Source: an uncultured Draconibacterium sp. (GTDB lineage Bacteria > Bacteroidota > Bacteroidia > Bacteroidales > Prolixibacteraceae). From it: a stretch of 64,000 nt of DNA. The DNA is taken from the NCBI GenBank assembly GCA_947492175.1, contig CANLMQ010000026.1:1-64000 (forward strand). The letters are read 5' to 3'. The translations under genes were made by a program, and so were the position numbers. Below the pieces are notes generated by a model. The model searched no databases. It was not told where the DNA came from and saw only the letters and a program-made list of their open reading frames with translations. Position 1 is the stretch's first letter. Each line of letters starts with the position of its first letter. Shown one piece after another: positions 8,769-18,761 of the stretch.

Positions 8769-9491
8769 TTATTTAATTGCAATAAGTCCGGTAAAGTTAT
8801 ACCATTTAAAGAAAGTCTCACAGTCTTTAAACCCTGCCTCTTCGAGCATATGGATGTTTTCGCTTAACTTAAACGGAATAAGAATATTTTCTAATGCTTC
8901 TCTTTTCTGAGCGATCTCCATGTCATTGTAATCGTTACGTCTTTTATAATCGTAATAATAATCAATGAATTTACGGTTAAAATCACTTCCTTCTCCAATA
9001 ACCTTTTCAACCAGGATAATTGCTCCGCCAGGATTCATTTGATCGTAGATTGATTGAATTAATTTTGTACGATACAATGGCCGAACAAACTGCAGAGTAA
9101 GACACAAAACAACTACCGAGGCATTTTCAATCTCAACTCCCTCGTTCAAATCAAATGGCCTAAGCTCAACAGCTTGCTTTACATCGTTTGCTTCCAGATT
9201 TGCTTTACAGCTTTCCAGCATTTGACTCGATTCATCGACACCTACAAAACCAACCGACTTATCAAGTATTTTACTCATTGAAATCATGGTTGTTCCGGTT
9301 GAACATCCCAAGTCATATAGATTAGTGTTAGGCTTGGCAAAAGTACTTGCCAGTTCTACCATCATTCTCTGAATTTCGAGATAATAAGGCACCGAACGTA
9401 CCACCATATCATCAAAAACATCTACAACTTTTTTATCGAATTTAAAGTCTGTAGATTGATCTGTTTTTTCCTTAAAAATACTATCAATCAT
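8769..9491 (-). CDS. cmoA: carboxy-S-adenosyl-L-methionine synthase
   Basis: CmoA turns SAM and prephenate into carboxy-SAM, the donor used by CmoB to make cmo5U in tRNA wobble positions. The 240-residue protein aligns along its whole length with E. coli CmoA: the segment FDDMVVRSVPYY, the SAM loop YDLGCSTGTT (59-68), VVVLCLTLQF (126-135), and QKREALEN, whose Arg197 matches the Arg199 that binds the carboxylate in E. coli. That conservation argues for true carboxy-SAM synthesis rather than a generic methyltransferase. CmoB is not in the window; the partner here is an ICMT-like methyltransferase. It is the first gene of a two-gene operon, with ATG at 9489-9491. Confidence 0.88.
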   Translation of the reverse strand: MIDSIFKEKTDQSTDFKFDKKVVDVFDDMVVRSVPYYLEIQRMMVELASTFAKPNTNLYDLGCSTGTTMISMSKILDKSVGFVGVDESSQMLESCKANLEANDVKQAVELRPFDLNEGVEIENASVVVLCLTLQFVRPLYRTKLIQSIYDQMNPGGAIILVEKVIGEGSDFNRKFIDYYYDYKRRNDYNDMEIAQKREALENILIPFKLSENIHMLEEAGFKDCETFFKWYNFTGLIAIK

Positions 9492-9664
9492 TAATATTCC
9501 CCCTCTATATTAAATGAGCCACAAATATTGTTAAAATATTATAGAATACGCCAAGATAATTACATTTTAATTCCATTCCAGAATAATAATATTAAGAATG
9601 GTACATTTATTCAGAAAAGTCGGATTTCTGAAACAAACTATTAAAACAGCATATAAACTTGTCT

Positions 9665-9706
9665 GTAAAAACAAAGGGCTTTCATCCTTTTACTTATGAA
9701 AACCCT
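9665..9706 (-). terminator. terminator after the M28 peptidase gene
   Basis: On the minus strand the arms AGGGTTTTCAT and ATGAAAGCCCT (9696-9706/9675-9685) have one internal mismatch and are followed by a T-rich run. Confidence 0.65.
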
Positions 9707-9732
9707 CTGTTCTATATAATATAATAGATTAC

Positions 9733-11406
9733 TTACTCAGACTTACTATTTGTATTTTTCCAATCCTCAGTATTGGCAAATTCCCAGGTATTTAAAAACC
9801 CTATCCTTATAATATTGGTCATTTTTTCCCAGTTTATTTTATCCAGTTCATCCGATGGTGCATGATAATCGGGGTGCATAGCAGCCATAAAGTATAATAC
9901 CGGTATTTCTTCGTTTGCAAAAGGAGCATGATCGCTACCGCCACCCGGTTTTTCCGATGCACGTAATTGCAAATCAAGATTAATATTAAAATCGTCGATG
10001 TGTTTTTTTGTGATTTCTCCAATAAGTGAATTGGCTTTTGTATATCCCATACGAGCTTGATTTCCCAAAGAGTCACTTTCCTGATCTCTGGCAATCATGT
10101 CATAATTCACATTCAATACCACGTCCAGATCTTTTTCCATGGCTTCTTTAACAAAATAATTCGACCCCAACAATCCTTTCTCTTCACCTGTCCAGGCGGC
10201 AAAAATTACGGATTTCTCCGGTTGCTTTCCGGTTGCCATAAATGCCTTTGCCATGGTCATAACACCTACCGTCCCAGAAGCATTATCATCTGCACCATTC
10301 CATATCCATCCATTATATTTACCAAGGTGGTCGTAATGTCCTCCAACTACTATAAATTCATCTTTTTTTCTGCCCTCAATAATCCCGACTACATTACGTG
10401 CTTTAATAATCTGTGATTTTACAGTGGTTTTAAAGCCCACTAGTTTTCCTGTTAATTCCTGTGAGGCTGGTTTCAGATTTTGGGCTACCGATCTCTCAAA
10501 AGACTCAATATCCAGTTTGGTTCCTGAAAAAATATGATTGGCTACTCTTTGCGTAACGGTAAACGAAGGAAGATTTAAATCAAGATATTCTTCAGGAAAG
10601 GCTATTCTACTATCATAATAAGACTTCAATCTTTCATCAGCTTCATAATATCTTCCTTTTAACGGATAAATCTGGTTTGCAGCCCATCCCATTGTCGGAT
10701 CATTTTCTAAATCTACATGAATAACAGCAATAGCTCCTGCGTCTTTCAGGCGTTTACTTTTATTTCGTTCCATATAATATGACGCATAACGCCCTTGGGG
10801 TTCGAACTTTTTAAAACCAATAGTTGTTGTATCCCGATGTCCGGGAAATCCCCTTAAAACAACGGCAATTTTACCTTTCAATTCGATGTTATTTAAATCA
10901 TTGTATCCCTCTTCTTCATCAACAAAACCGTACCCCACAAAAACAAGGGGTGCCTTTGCAGATTGCCCAATACTTCCGGTATTTACATAAAAATCGGTTT
11001 GAAAACCAAAACTTGCAGTACTTTGAATACCCGCATTATCAGAAATCACTGAAAATAGTTGTTCTTCTCCCGGTTCATATTTGATTAAACTAAAATTCTG
11101 AAAGTAACTTTTTGATTTCACAGCTCTTTTACCTGCTTTCATTTCGGCACGCGAAGGACGCGAAAAAAATTCGTCGCCAAATGGTTTTACACCATATGTT
11201 TTAAACATGGATGCAATGTAATCGGCCGCCATATAAGCTCCTTTTGTTCCTACTTCCCTTCCCTCGGTCCAATCGGATGCCAAAAACTCCAACTGCCCCT
11301 GAACAGCTTCTTCTGTTATAGCTTCCAAACCGTTCTGAACCTCTGATTGCGCAAATAATGTAAATCCTCCGATTACCAGGAGAAATAGTAGAGTTACTTT
11401 TTTCAT
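9733..11406 (-). CDS. secreted M28 family zinc metallopeptidase with PA domain
   Basis: This exported aminopeptidase-like enzyme of 557 residues has a signal peptide at residues 1-20. A PA-like lid domain interrupts the catalytic fold (about 135-290, with LVFVGYGFVDEEEGYNDL and KGKIAVVLRGFPG). The M28 zinc site is complete: His357 (GGHYDH), Asp374 (DDNASG), Glu408/Glu409 (TGEEKG), Asp436 (NYDMIAR) and His515 (YHAPSDE). It should act in the periplasm or outside the cell in peptide use. The start is the ATG at 11404-11406. It is monocistronic, with its own terminator. The specificity is unknown; M28 also contains carboxypeptidases and glutaminyl cyclases, but the two-zinc ligand set favours an aminopeptidase. 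Confidence 0.92.
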   Translation of the reverse strand: MKKVTLLFLLVIGGFTLFAQSEVQNGLEAITEEAVQGQLEFLASDWTEGREVGTKGAYMAADYIASMFKTYGVKPFGDEFFSRPSRAEMKAGKRAVKSKSYFQNFSLIKYEPGEEQLFSVISDNAGIQSTASFGFQTDFYVNTGSIGQSAKAPLVFVGYGFVDEEEGYNDLNNIELKGKIAVVLRGFPGHRDTTTIGFKKFEPQGRYASYYMERNKSKRLKDAGAIAVIHVDLENDPTMGWAANQIYPLKGRYYEADERLKSYYDSRIAFPEEYLDLNLPSFTVTQRVANHIFSGTKLDIESFERSVAQNLKPASQELTGKLVGFKTTVKSQIIKARNVVGIIEGRKKDEFIVVGGHYDHLGKYNGWIWNGADDNASGTVGVMTMAKAFMATGKQPEKSVIFAAWTGEEKGLLGSNYFVKEAMEKDLDVVLNVNYDMIARDQESDSLGNQARMGYTKANSLIGEITKKHIDDFNINLDLQLRASEKPGGGSDHAPFANEEIPVLYFMAAMHPDYHAPSDELDKINWEKMTNIIRIGFLNTWEFANTEDWKNTNSKSE

Positions 11407-11749
11407 AATTAAATTTGACGTGTTTTTTAATTTACCAATTGATCTAAATATGGCTATTTTCTATTGATTTTAAAGCACAGGTGCAGTTAAATAAGAAAAA
11501 CCATAAATAGATATTTAACATATGCCAACATGAGTACACATTTTTCGCATTTACTTACACCTAACAAGAAATATAATTTTTAAAAGCAGGGAAATCATTG
11601 AAAGAGAAAGTAGATTTCACCTGAACAATAACACATCTTTTTTTGAATCCTAGAGATAACAAATAAAAAAATATACCGTAACTTTATATTAACCAGTCTT
11701 GCGGGTTATTTGATTTGTTGCCGAGATTCTAACCTTTAAAAAGATAGTC
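11407..11749. other. divergent intergenic region
   Basis: This 343-base AT-rich region lies between the M28 peptidase gene (minus) and the unknown gene at 11750 (plus). Both promoters should lie here, but I see no exact TAnnTTTG box with a paired TTTG, and no hairpin, repeat or frame worth naming. Confidence 0.4.
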
Positions 11750-12439
11750 ATGAAAGAAGTTATACACTTTACGGGTACAATCTGTAAAAAAGAGACATTG
11801 GAACCTATAAATACCAACACGCTCGAAAATACTATTGTTAGCGAAGCTACCAGTCCATATGCAAACTACTACGGGCAGTTACCCCAAAAGGCAAAACCCA
11901 ACTCTATATTTCTGTTTACTGCCAAATTCTATTTTTTGGAAGAAATACTTAGCAGTGCAAAAAGTATGGAAAGTTGTTTGCTTGACAATATCAATATTGC
12001 AAGTGCAGTTATTGAATTTAAAAATAAACAATTTGCGGCCATAAGAATTAAGAACTTCCCCGATTACAGGCAGCTGGTTAAACTGCAGAAATGTTTGTCT
12101 GAACAAGGAATTGAGTTTCTGGATAAATTTCATTTGGCCGGAGAAGTTGACGTAAAAATTAATAAGCATTTTACTCTTGAAGAGCCTGAAGGCGGATTCT
12201 TTTTTGATTTAGCAGAAGAAAATAAAGGTTACTTTACTCATCAGTCCAGGGTTTCATGCGAAGACTTTAAACGAATAATTACCCAGGTTAAAAACAACGG
12301 AAACTGCAAACTCTTCGATGCCGTACATGGCGAAGTTTTGAAGGACGGGAAAGTAACGGAAATTGTTCGGATATTCTCGGAAGGAATTAACCTTGATCTT
12401 TTAAAATGTATAAAAAAGGAGTTCGAACACTTCAGGTAG
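11750..12439 (+). CDS. conserved-looking protein of unknown function
   Basis: I do not recognise this 229-residue protein. It has no signal peptide or membrane segment and is rich in Lys, Asn and Phe. The first 60 residues include a segment ATSPYANYYGQLP. The middle (85-130) looks like a strand-helix-strand unit, VIEFKNKQFAAIRIKNF then a helix. The C-terminal half holds an EEPEGGFFFDLAEENKGYF segment and a strand KVTEIVRIFSE. Composition and codon use match the neighbours, so it is probably a real lineage-specific gene. It is monocistronic and converges on the giant TPR gene with a shared terminator. Confidence 0.7.
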   Translation: MKEVIHFTGTICKKETLEPINTNTLENTIVSEATSPYANYYGQLPQKAKPNSIFLFTAKFYFLEEILSSAKSMESCLLDNINIASAVIEFKNKQFAAIRIKNFPDYRQLVKLQKCLSEQGIEFLDKFHLAGEVDVKINKHFTLEEPEGGFFFDLAEENKGYFTHQSRVSCEDFKRIITQVKNNGNCKLFDAVHGEVLKDGKVTEIVRIFSEGINLDLLKCIKKEFEHFR

Positions 12440-12542
12440 ATCGAGTTTATGTAGTCAGAAACTAAACCCAGGATTCGCAAATATCATTCTGCTCAATATC
12501 TGTGTTCTATTCGATCAATCGTGAAATAGACGATTCCAACAA

Positions 12543-12581
12543 AAAAGACCCCGAACTTTCTGAGAACGTTCAAGGTCTTTT
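12543..12581. terminator. bidirectional terminator
   Basis: The outer arms AAAAGACC/GGTCTTTT (12543-12550/12574-12581) and inner arms GAAC/GTTC have A- and T-rich flanks, between the gene at 11750 and the giant TPR gene. Confidence 0.75.
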
Positions 12582-12606
12582 CCTTAATAAAAATGTGGTA
12601 TTAAAT

Positions 12607-15600
12607 TTATTGTGTTAATTCTTTAATTTGATTTAGTTTACCTCTTACTTCTTCATCATCCGAACGTAATTCCAATGCTTTTTTGTACCAGAATCGCGCC
12701 ACATTGTAGTTTTTAGCTTCAAAAGCAATGTCGGCAGTATTTTTATAATTTTCAAACTGCTGTTGCGATTGCCCGGCCACACGTTCTGCCACCCGGCGTT
12801 CAATTTCAACCAACTGAGCTTTAGGATAGTCTTCATTTGCCTTTTGTCCAAGTGCCTGATTGTACCACCCACGAGCAACGGCCAGTTCATTTTCCCTGAA
12901 GTTTGTATCTCCCAAATTAATAAAACGCTGGTATTCTCTGTCGCGCTGACTAAGCATCATACCATTTAACAACCGGTTAATCTCTTCTATTCTTTGCTGC
13001 GGATAGGCTTCTTCTGGTTTTAAATCGCTGGCTTTATAATACCAGGCACGCGAAACGTTATATTGTTTATCATCGAAAAAAGCATTGGCTTTTAGCAGAA
13101 GTTCATCGAAGAGTGCATTTATTCCAGATTCTGCCAGAATCTTTTGTTCATCCAACTCTTCATTCATTTTCGCGATATCTGCTTTTCTGTTTTCCAGGTC
13201 TTTAGCAGCTGCCTGCTCTGCCAGAATTCGCTGTTGCTCTTTATTCTTGATTTCATCAATCTTCATAATTTGCGAGCGTGGATATTGTTCGTCAGGTTTA
13301 ACACCAAGCGCAATCTCATATTGCAAACGTGCATCATCGTATTTTTGTGTTCTGAAATGCCCGTCTGCCACTACAATAATATTTCGGTATTTCTCATTTA
13401 TAGCAAGTTGCTCCAATATCTCTTCTATCTCAGTAATTCTTTCTTTTGGATAAGTTTCGTTTGTTTTTAAATCAGATGCCTTTTGGTAGTTTTCTTTTGC
13501 CGGATTATAATCTTTTGCGCTAAATAAACGATCGGCTTGCTGAATAAGAGCAGCATAGTTTCGGTCTAATTCTGCCTGTGCTACTTGTGCTGCAGCCAAA
13601 TCCCTAAGGATTGTGGCAATTTCATCAATACGCTGCTGTGGATAGTTTTCTTCAGGTTTTACATCCAATGCTGTGCGGTATTCGTTCCGAGAACCTTCAT
13701 AGTCTTTATCCGTAAACAGCTTGTCGGCACGGGCAATGGCTTCGGAGTAGTTTTTATCCTTCTCGGCCTGGATAGCTGCCAAACGGGCAGCTTCGGTAGC
13801 GGCCGCTTCTTCTGCAAGACGCGCCCTGGTGCTTACAATCGAATCAATTTTTGCCAGTTGTTCATCCGGGTAAGCCTCTTCCGATTTGGCCTGTTTCGCA
13901 TTGTTGTATGCAGCAATGGCAGCATCCCAACCTTCGCGGCGGAACTCACGGTCGCCAAGTGCAACGGCTTCTTCGTATGCCTTTTGTGCGGCAGACAATT
14001 GTGCAAGGATTGTGGCAATTTCATCAATACGCTGCTGCGGATAGTTTTCTTCAGGTTTTACATCCAGTGCAGTGCGGTATTCGTTTCGAGAATTTTCATA
14101 GTCATTATCTGTAAACAGCTTGTCGGCACGGGCAATGGCTTCAGAATAATTTTTATCTTTCTCGGCTTGGATAGCTGCCAAACGGGCTGCCTCGGCAGCA
14201 GCGGCTTCTTCTGCAAGGCGTGCCCTGGTGCTTACAATCGAATCAATTTTTGCCAGTTGTTCATCCGGGTAAGCCTCTTCCGATTTGGCCTGTTTCGCAT
14301 TGTTGTATGCAGCAATGGCAGCATCCCAACCTTCGCGGCGGAACTCACGGTCGCCAAGTGCAACGGCTTCTTCGTATGCCTTTTGTGCGGCAGACAATTG
14401 TGCAAGGATTGTGGCAATTTCATCAATACGCTGCTGCGGATAGTTTTCTTCAGGTTTTACATCCAGTGCAGTGCGGTATTCGTTTCGAGAATTTTCATAG
14501 TCATTATCTGTAAACAGCTTGTCGGCACGGGCAATGGCTTCAGAATAATTTTTATCTTTCTCGGCCTGGATGGCTGCCAAACGGGCTGCCTCGGCAGCAG
14601 CGGCTTCTTCTGCAAGGCGTGCCCTGGTACTTACAATCGAATCAATTTTTGCCAGTTGTTCATCCGGGTAAGTCTCTTCCAACTTGGCCTGTTTGGCCGT
14701 GTTGTAAGCTGCAATGGCGGCATCAAAACTTTCTGCCCTTAATTCACGGTCGCCAAGTGCAACGGCTTCTTCGTATGCCTTTTGTGCGGCAGACAGTTGT
14801 GCAAGGATTGTGGCAATTTCATCAATACGCTGTTGCGGATAGTTTTCTTCCGGTTTTACATCCAGTGCAGTGCGGTATTCGTTTCGAGAACCGTCATAGT
14901 CTTTATCTGTAAACAGCTTGTCGGCACGGGCAATGGCTTCTGAATAGTTTTTATCCTTCTCTGCCTGGACAGCGGCCAAACGGGCGGCTTCGGCAGCGGC
15001 AGCTTCCTCTGCCAGGCGTGCTCTTGTGCTTACAATCGAATCAATTTTTGCCAGTTGTTCACCCGGGTAAGCCTCATCCGAGTTGGCCTGTTTGGCAGTA
15101 TTGTAAGCAGCAATGGCGGCATCCCATCCTTCGCGGCGGAACTCACGGTCGCCAAGTGCAACAGCTTCTTCGTATGCTTTTTGTGCAGCAGACAGTTGTG
15201 CCAGTATTGTAGCAATTTCATCAATACGTTGCTGAGGATAGTTTTCTTCAGGTTTTACATCCAATGCTGTGCGGTATTCATTTCGAGAACCTTCGTAGTC
15301 TTTATCTGTAAACAGTTTATCGGCACGGGCAATTGCTTCTGAGTAGTTTTTATCCTTCTCGGCCTGGATAGCTGCCAAACGGGCGGCTTCGGCAGCGGCA
15401 GCTTCCTCTGCAAGGCGTGCCCTGGTACTTGCAATCGAATCAATTTTTGCCAGCTGCTCATCAGGGTAAGTCTCATCCGATTTGGCCTGTTTCGCAGTAT
15501 TGTAAGCTGCAATGGCGGCATCCCAACCTTCGCGGCGGAACTCACGGTCGCCAAGTGCAACAGCTTCTTCGTACGCTTTTTGTGCAGCAGATAGTTGTGC

Positions 15601-18582
15601 CAGTATTGTGGCAATTTCATCAATACGCTGCTGTGGATAGTTTTCTTCAGGTTTTACATCCAATGCTGTGCGGTATTCATTTCGAGAACCTTCGTAGTCT
15701 TTATCTGTAAACAGCTTGTCGGCACGGACAATCGCTTCTGAGTAGTTTTTATCCTTCTCGGCCTGGATAGCTGCCAAACGGGCGGCTTCGGCAGCAGCTG
15801 CTTCCTCTGCCAGGCGTGCCCTGGTACTTGCAATCGAATCAATTTTTGCCAGCTGCTCATCAGGGTAAGTCTCATCCGATTTGGCCTGTTTCGCAGTATT
15901 GTAAGCTGCAATGGCGGCATCCCAACCTTCGCGGCGGAACTCACGGTCGCCAAGTGCAACAGCTTCTTCGTATGCTTTTTGTGCAGCAGACAGTTGTGCC
16001 AGTATTGTGGCAATTTCATCAATACGTTGCTGAGGATAGTTTTCTTCAGGTTTTACATCCAATGCTGTGCGGTATTCATTTCGAGAACCTTCGTAGTCTT
16101 TATCTGTAAACAGTTTGTCGGCACGGGCAATCGCTTCTGAGTAGTTTTTATCCTTCTCTGCCTGGATAGCTGCCAAACGGGCGGCTTCGGCAGCGGCAGC
16201 TTCCTCTGCCAGGCGTGCCCTGGTGCTTACAATTGAATCAATTCTTGCCAGTTGCTCATCAGGGTAAGCCTCATCCGAGTTGGCCTGTTTGGCAGTATTG
16301 TAAGCAGCAATGGCGGCATCCCATCCTTCGCGGCGGAACTCACGGTCGCCAAGTGCAACAGCTTCTTCGTATGCTTTTTGTGCAGCAGACAATTGTGCTA
16401 AGATCGTAGCAATTTCATCAATACGTTGCTGAGGATAGTTTTCTTCAGGTTTTACATCCAATGCTGTGCGGTATTCATTTCGAGAACCTTCGTAGTCTTT
16501 ATCTGTAAACAGCTTGTCGGCACGGACAATCGCTTCTGAGTAGTTTTTATCCTTCTCGGCCTGGATAGCTGCCAAACGGGCGGCTTCGGCAGCGGCAGCT
16601 GCTTCCAATCGTGCTTTTTCCTCTACTTCTTTTTGGGCAAGTAAGCGTGCTTCTTCTGCAATTAAACCCTCAATACTGATAATCATCTCTGAAGGATAAG
16701 TTTCTTCCGGTTTTATTTTTCCAGCATCAACGAAAGCTGTTTTTGCATCATAATATTTTTTTTGCCCAAACAATTCATCTGCTTTTGCAATCGCGGACTG
16801 ATAATCTCTGTTTGTTTTGGCGATTGCAGTAAGAGCAACATCAATCTCAGTTATTTTATCTTTTGGATATTTTTCTTTTGGTTTTATAGCCAAAGCTTCA
16901 TTGTATTTTCCTTTAGCGCTTTCATATTTTGTTTTTGCCAGCAAATCATCAGCAAGTGAAATTACGTTGTTGTATTGTTCATCCACATCCTGTTGAGCCA
17001 AAACATTGTTTATCGTTGCAATTTGATCCAAAACATGTTTGTCGGATGAATTAATGGCAAGGGCCTTTTCGTACAATGACTTTGCGTTTGAATAACTTTG
17101 AGCTTCAAACTGTTTATCGGCCTGCGTTACAAATTCGGCAAAACTACGTTCTGAATATAAAATTTGAGTAATTTCTTCAACCCTCTTCTTGGTACGTGGT
17201 TCATTGGGGAACAATGCCAGTGCCTGTTCATAATTTGTCAGCGCATCCGGATAATCTTTCTTTTTGTAGGCTTTATCAGCAGCGGCAATAAACTTATCGT
17301 ACGACATTTGGTCAAGGATTTCCTTCATAATTTTCTGGGTTTCCTCAATTCGCCGGGTTGCCTTAATATCATTCGGACGGTAACTTAACGCATTTTGAAA
17401 GGAGGTTAAAGCCCGATCGTAAAATTGTTTTGAGAACTGCTTTTCTCCTTCAAACATAGCATCGGCATAGTTTTTTTGCTTTTCCTGATCTTTTAACTGT
17501 TCGGCAAGCAAACCATTTATTTCGGCAATTTTGGTTTTCGGATATTGCTCATTTGGTTTTATTTTAAGAGCATTATTAAATACACCCAATGCCTCGTTAT
17601 AAAGTCTTTCTTTAATCGCTTTGTCTCCCTGTGCAATTAAATCCAGATAGCGTTCATCCTGTAATTGTTTTTGAAGAAGATCGGCAATTTTTTTCAATTG
17701 TCCATTCACATATTCGTCGAAAGGTTTAATGGATAAAGCACGATTGTATGATTTTTTTGCTTCAGAATAAGTGGTTTGAGCAAAGAACAAATCACCTTCT
17801 TTAACCAGTGCGTTAAATCGTTCCAATTTGGCTTTGTCCAGCTCTTCGGCCGCCATAATTAAGCCCAGCAAATCATTTATTTCTGCAATTCGGTCTTTCG
17901 GAAACTGTTCGTTTGGCAATATTTTGCTGGCAGCTTTATACCCGTCCAACGCGGCCAGAAATTTTTCATCGCTGTATTCTTTTCCTGCCTGCTCAAGCAG
18001 TTCGTTGTATTCTTTTCGTATTTCTGCCAACTCTGCCCGGGTTAGTTTTGACATGTAGTCGGCATTCTTGTCTACCACCTCGCCCTGTAATATGGCCTGG
18101 TCAATTAATTTTTTAATCTGTGCATCGTTGTAATAAAGTTCCGAAACAAAATTATCGACACTGGGACTGTAAAAAATTTTAAGTACGGTATTCTCTGAAA
18201 AGGACCTATCAATCCCGGCAATTTCAGTAAACAGATTAATATTAACCGGAAATGGTGGAAATTTAGGATCGTTATTTAACACGGCTTTGGGGACAGCGGT
18301 TTCAACAACTATTTTTTGTTGAAAGTTACCTTCACATTGAAAGATCAATTCAAACTTATGATTCCAGTTCAGTTCAACCTTGTAACGCCCGTCGCTGTCT
18401 ACTCCATAATTATCTAACTGCTGCCCGTCGCGAAACATCTGTATTATCGCCCCTTCAGGCGTACCTTCTTCCACTGAAATGCTGCCTTCAACTGCCAATC
18501 CGTTACTTCGTTGTGCCAATCCGTTAACCGAACCTAAAACAAATACTAAAGCAGCAAATATACTGGTGTAAAATTTCTTCAT
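12607..18582 (-). CDS. giant exported TPR protein with 133-residue tandem repeats
   Basis: The product has 1,991 residues from the ATG at 18580-18582; the frame is open a further 87 bases upstream, but the signal peptide (MKKFYTSIFAALVFVLGSV...) starts here. An N-terminal domain (about 25-150) resembles Bacteroidetes carbohydrate-regulatory-like beta domains with VEGSISVEEGTPEGAII. The rest is a long TPR-type solenoid in which units of about 65-70 residues end in KPxExYPxxxIxEI. The middle (about 660-1660) holds seven almost identical 133-residue double units plus a half unit, joined by Ala/Glu-rich helices. It is probably a periplasmic or surface scaffold. No catalytic domain or T9SS C-terminal signal is visible. 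It is monocistronic. Confidence 0.9.
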   Translation of the reverse strand: MKKFYTSIFAALVFVLGSVNGLAQRSNGLAVEGSISVEEGTPEGAIIQMFRDGQQLDNYGVDSDGRYKVELNWNHKFELIFQCEGNFQQKIVVETAVPKAVLNNDPKFPPFPVNINLFTEIAGIDRSFSENTVLKIFYSPSVDNFVSELYYNDAQIKKLIDQAILQGEVVDKNADYMSKLTRAELAEIRKEYNELLEQAGKEYSDEKFLAALDGYKAASKILPNEQFPKDRIAEINDLLGLIMAAEELDKAKLERFNALVKEGDLFFAQTTYSEAKKSYNRALSIKPFDEYVNGQLKKIADLLQKQLQDERYLDLIAQGDKAIKERLYNEALGVFNNALKIKPNEQYPKTKIAEINGLLAEQLKDQEKQKNYADAMFEGEKQFSKQFYDRALTSFQNALSYRPNDIKATRRIEETQKIMKEILDQMSYDKFIAAADKAYKKKDYPDALTNYEQALALFPNEPRTKKRVEEITQILYSERSFAEFVTQADKQFEAQSYSNAKSLYEKALAINSSDKHVLDQIATINNVLAQQDVDEQYNNVISLADDLLAKTKYESAKGKYNEALAIKPKEKYPKDKITEIDVALTAIAKTNRDYQSAIAKADELFGQKKYYDAKTAFVDAGKIKPEETYPSEMIISIEGLIAEEARLLAQKEVEEKARLEAAAAAEAARLAAIQAEKDKNYSEAIVRADKLFTDKDYEGSRNEYRTALDVKPEENYPQQRIDEIATILAQLSAAQKAYEEAVALGDREFRREGWDAAIAAYNTAKQANSDEAYPDEQLARIDSIVSTRARLAEEAAAAEAARLAAIQAEKDKNYSEAIARADKLFTDKDYEGSRNEYRTALDVKPEENYPQQRIDEIATILAQLSAAQKAYEEAVALGDREFRREGWDAAIAAYNTAKQAKSDETYPDEQLAKIDSIASTRARLAEEAAAAEAARLAAIQAEKDKNYSEAIVRADKLFTDKDYEGSRNEYRTALDVKPEENYPQQRIDEIATILAQLSAAQKAYEEAVALGDREFRREGWDAAIAAYNTAKQAKSDETYPDEQLAKIDSIASTRARLAEEAAAAEAARLAAIQAEKDKNYSEAIARADKLFTDKDYEGSRNEYRTALDVKPEENYPQQRIDEIATILAQLSAAQKAYEEAVALGDREFRREGWDAAIAAYNTAKQANSDEAYPGEQLAKIDSIVSTRARLAEEAAAAEAARLAAVQAEKDKNYSEAIARADKLFTDKDYDGSRNEYRTALDVKPEENYPQQRIDEIATILAQLSAAQKAYEEAVALGDRELRAESFDAAIAAYNTAKQAKLEETYPDEQLAKIDSIVSTRARLAEEAAAAEAARLAAIQAEKDKNYSEAIARADKLFTDNDYENSRNEYRTALDVKPEENYPQQRIDEIATILAQLSAAQKAYEEAVALGDREFRREGWDAAIAAYNNAKQAKSEEAYPDEQLAKIDSIVSTRARLAEEAAAAEAARLAAIQAEKDKNYSEAIARADKLFTDNDYENSRNEYRTALDVKPEENYPQQRIDEIATILAQLSAAQKAYEEAVALGDREFRREGWDAAIAAYNNAKQAKSEEAYPDEQLAKIDSIVSTRARLAEEAAATEAARLAAIQAEKDKNYSEAIARADKLFTDKDYEGSRNEYRTALDVKPEENYPQQRIDEIATILRDLAAAQVAQAELDRNYAALIQQADRLFSAKDYNPAKENYQKASDLKTNETYPKERITEIEEILEQLAINEKYRNIIVVADGHFRTQKYDDARLQYEIALGVKPDEQYPRSQIMKIDEIKNKEQQRILAEQAAAKDLENRKADIAKMNEELDEQKILAESGINALFDELLLKANAFFDDKQYNVSRAWYYKASDLKPEEAYPQQRIEEINRLLNGMMLSQRDREYQRFINLGDTNFRENELAVARGWYNQALGQKANEDYPKAQLVEIERRVAERVAGQSQQQFENYKNTADIAFEAKNYNVARFWYKKALELRSDDEEVRGKLNQIKELTQ
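13605..16600 (-). repeat. 399-bp in-frame tandem repeat array, about 7.5 copies
   Basis: The DNA repeats with an exact 399-bp period, for example at 13821, 14220, 14619, 15018, 15417, 15816 and 16215. By eye, two neighbouring copies (from about 13823 and 14222) look identical over roughly 345 bases, and the others differ at scattered sites. The 133-codon length keeps the frame, so copy number can change without breaking the gene. One copy carries a distinct segment (RELRAESFDAA in place of REFRREGWDAA). Confidence 0.95.
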
Positions 18583-18761
18583 GTTTAACCTAAAATAAAT
18601 CAAACGAAAATATAAACAATTAATTATCCGTGACCTAAAAACATCGTCAATTTTAAAACTTCTACTCAATTTTGCTATTTTAACGAAATGATTTACAGTT
18701 TATATTAATTTTCAACTCAAAAGCACTATTTTGTCCCACTTATAAATCTTTTTTCAAATAA

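Noticed and set aside
13585..14742. Long plus-strand open frame (385 residues) opposite the giant TPR gene, with several repeated smaller ones
   Set aside because: It repeats every 399 bases with the TPR array and is a mirror of its codon pattern; the products are Cys/Phe-rich and have no start context or domain.
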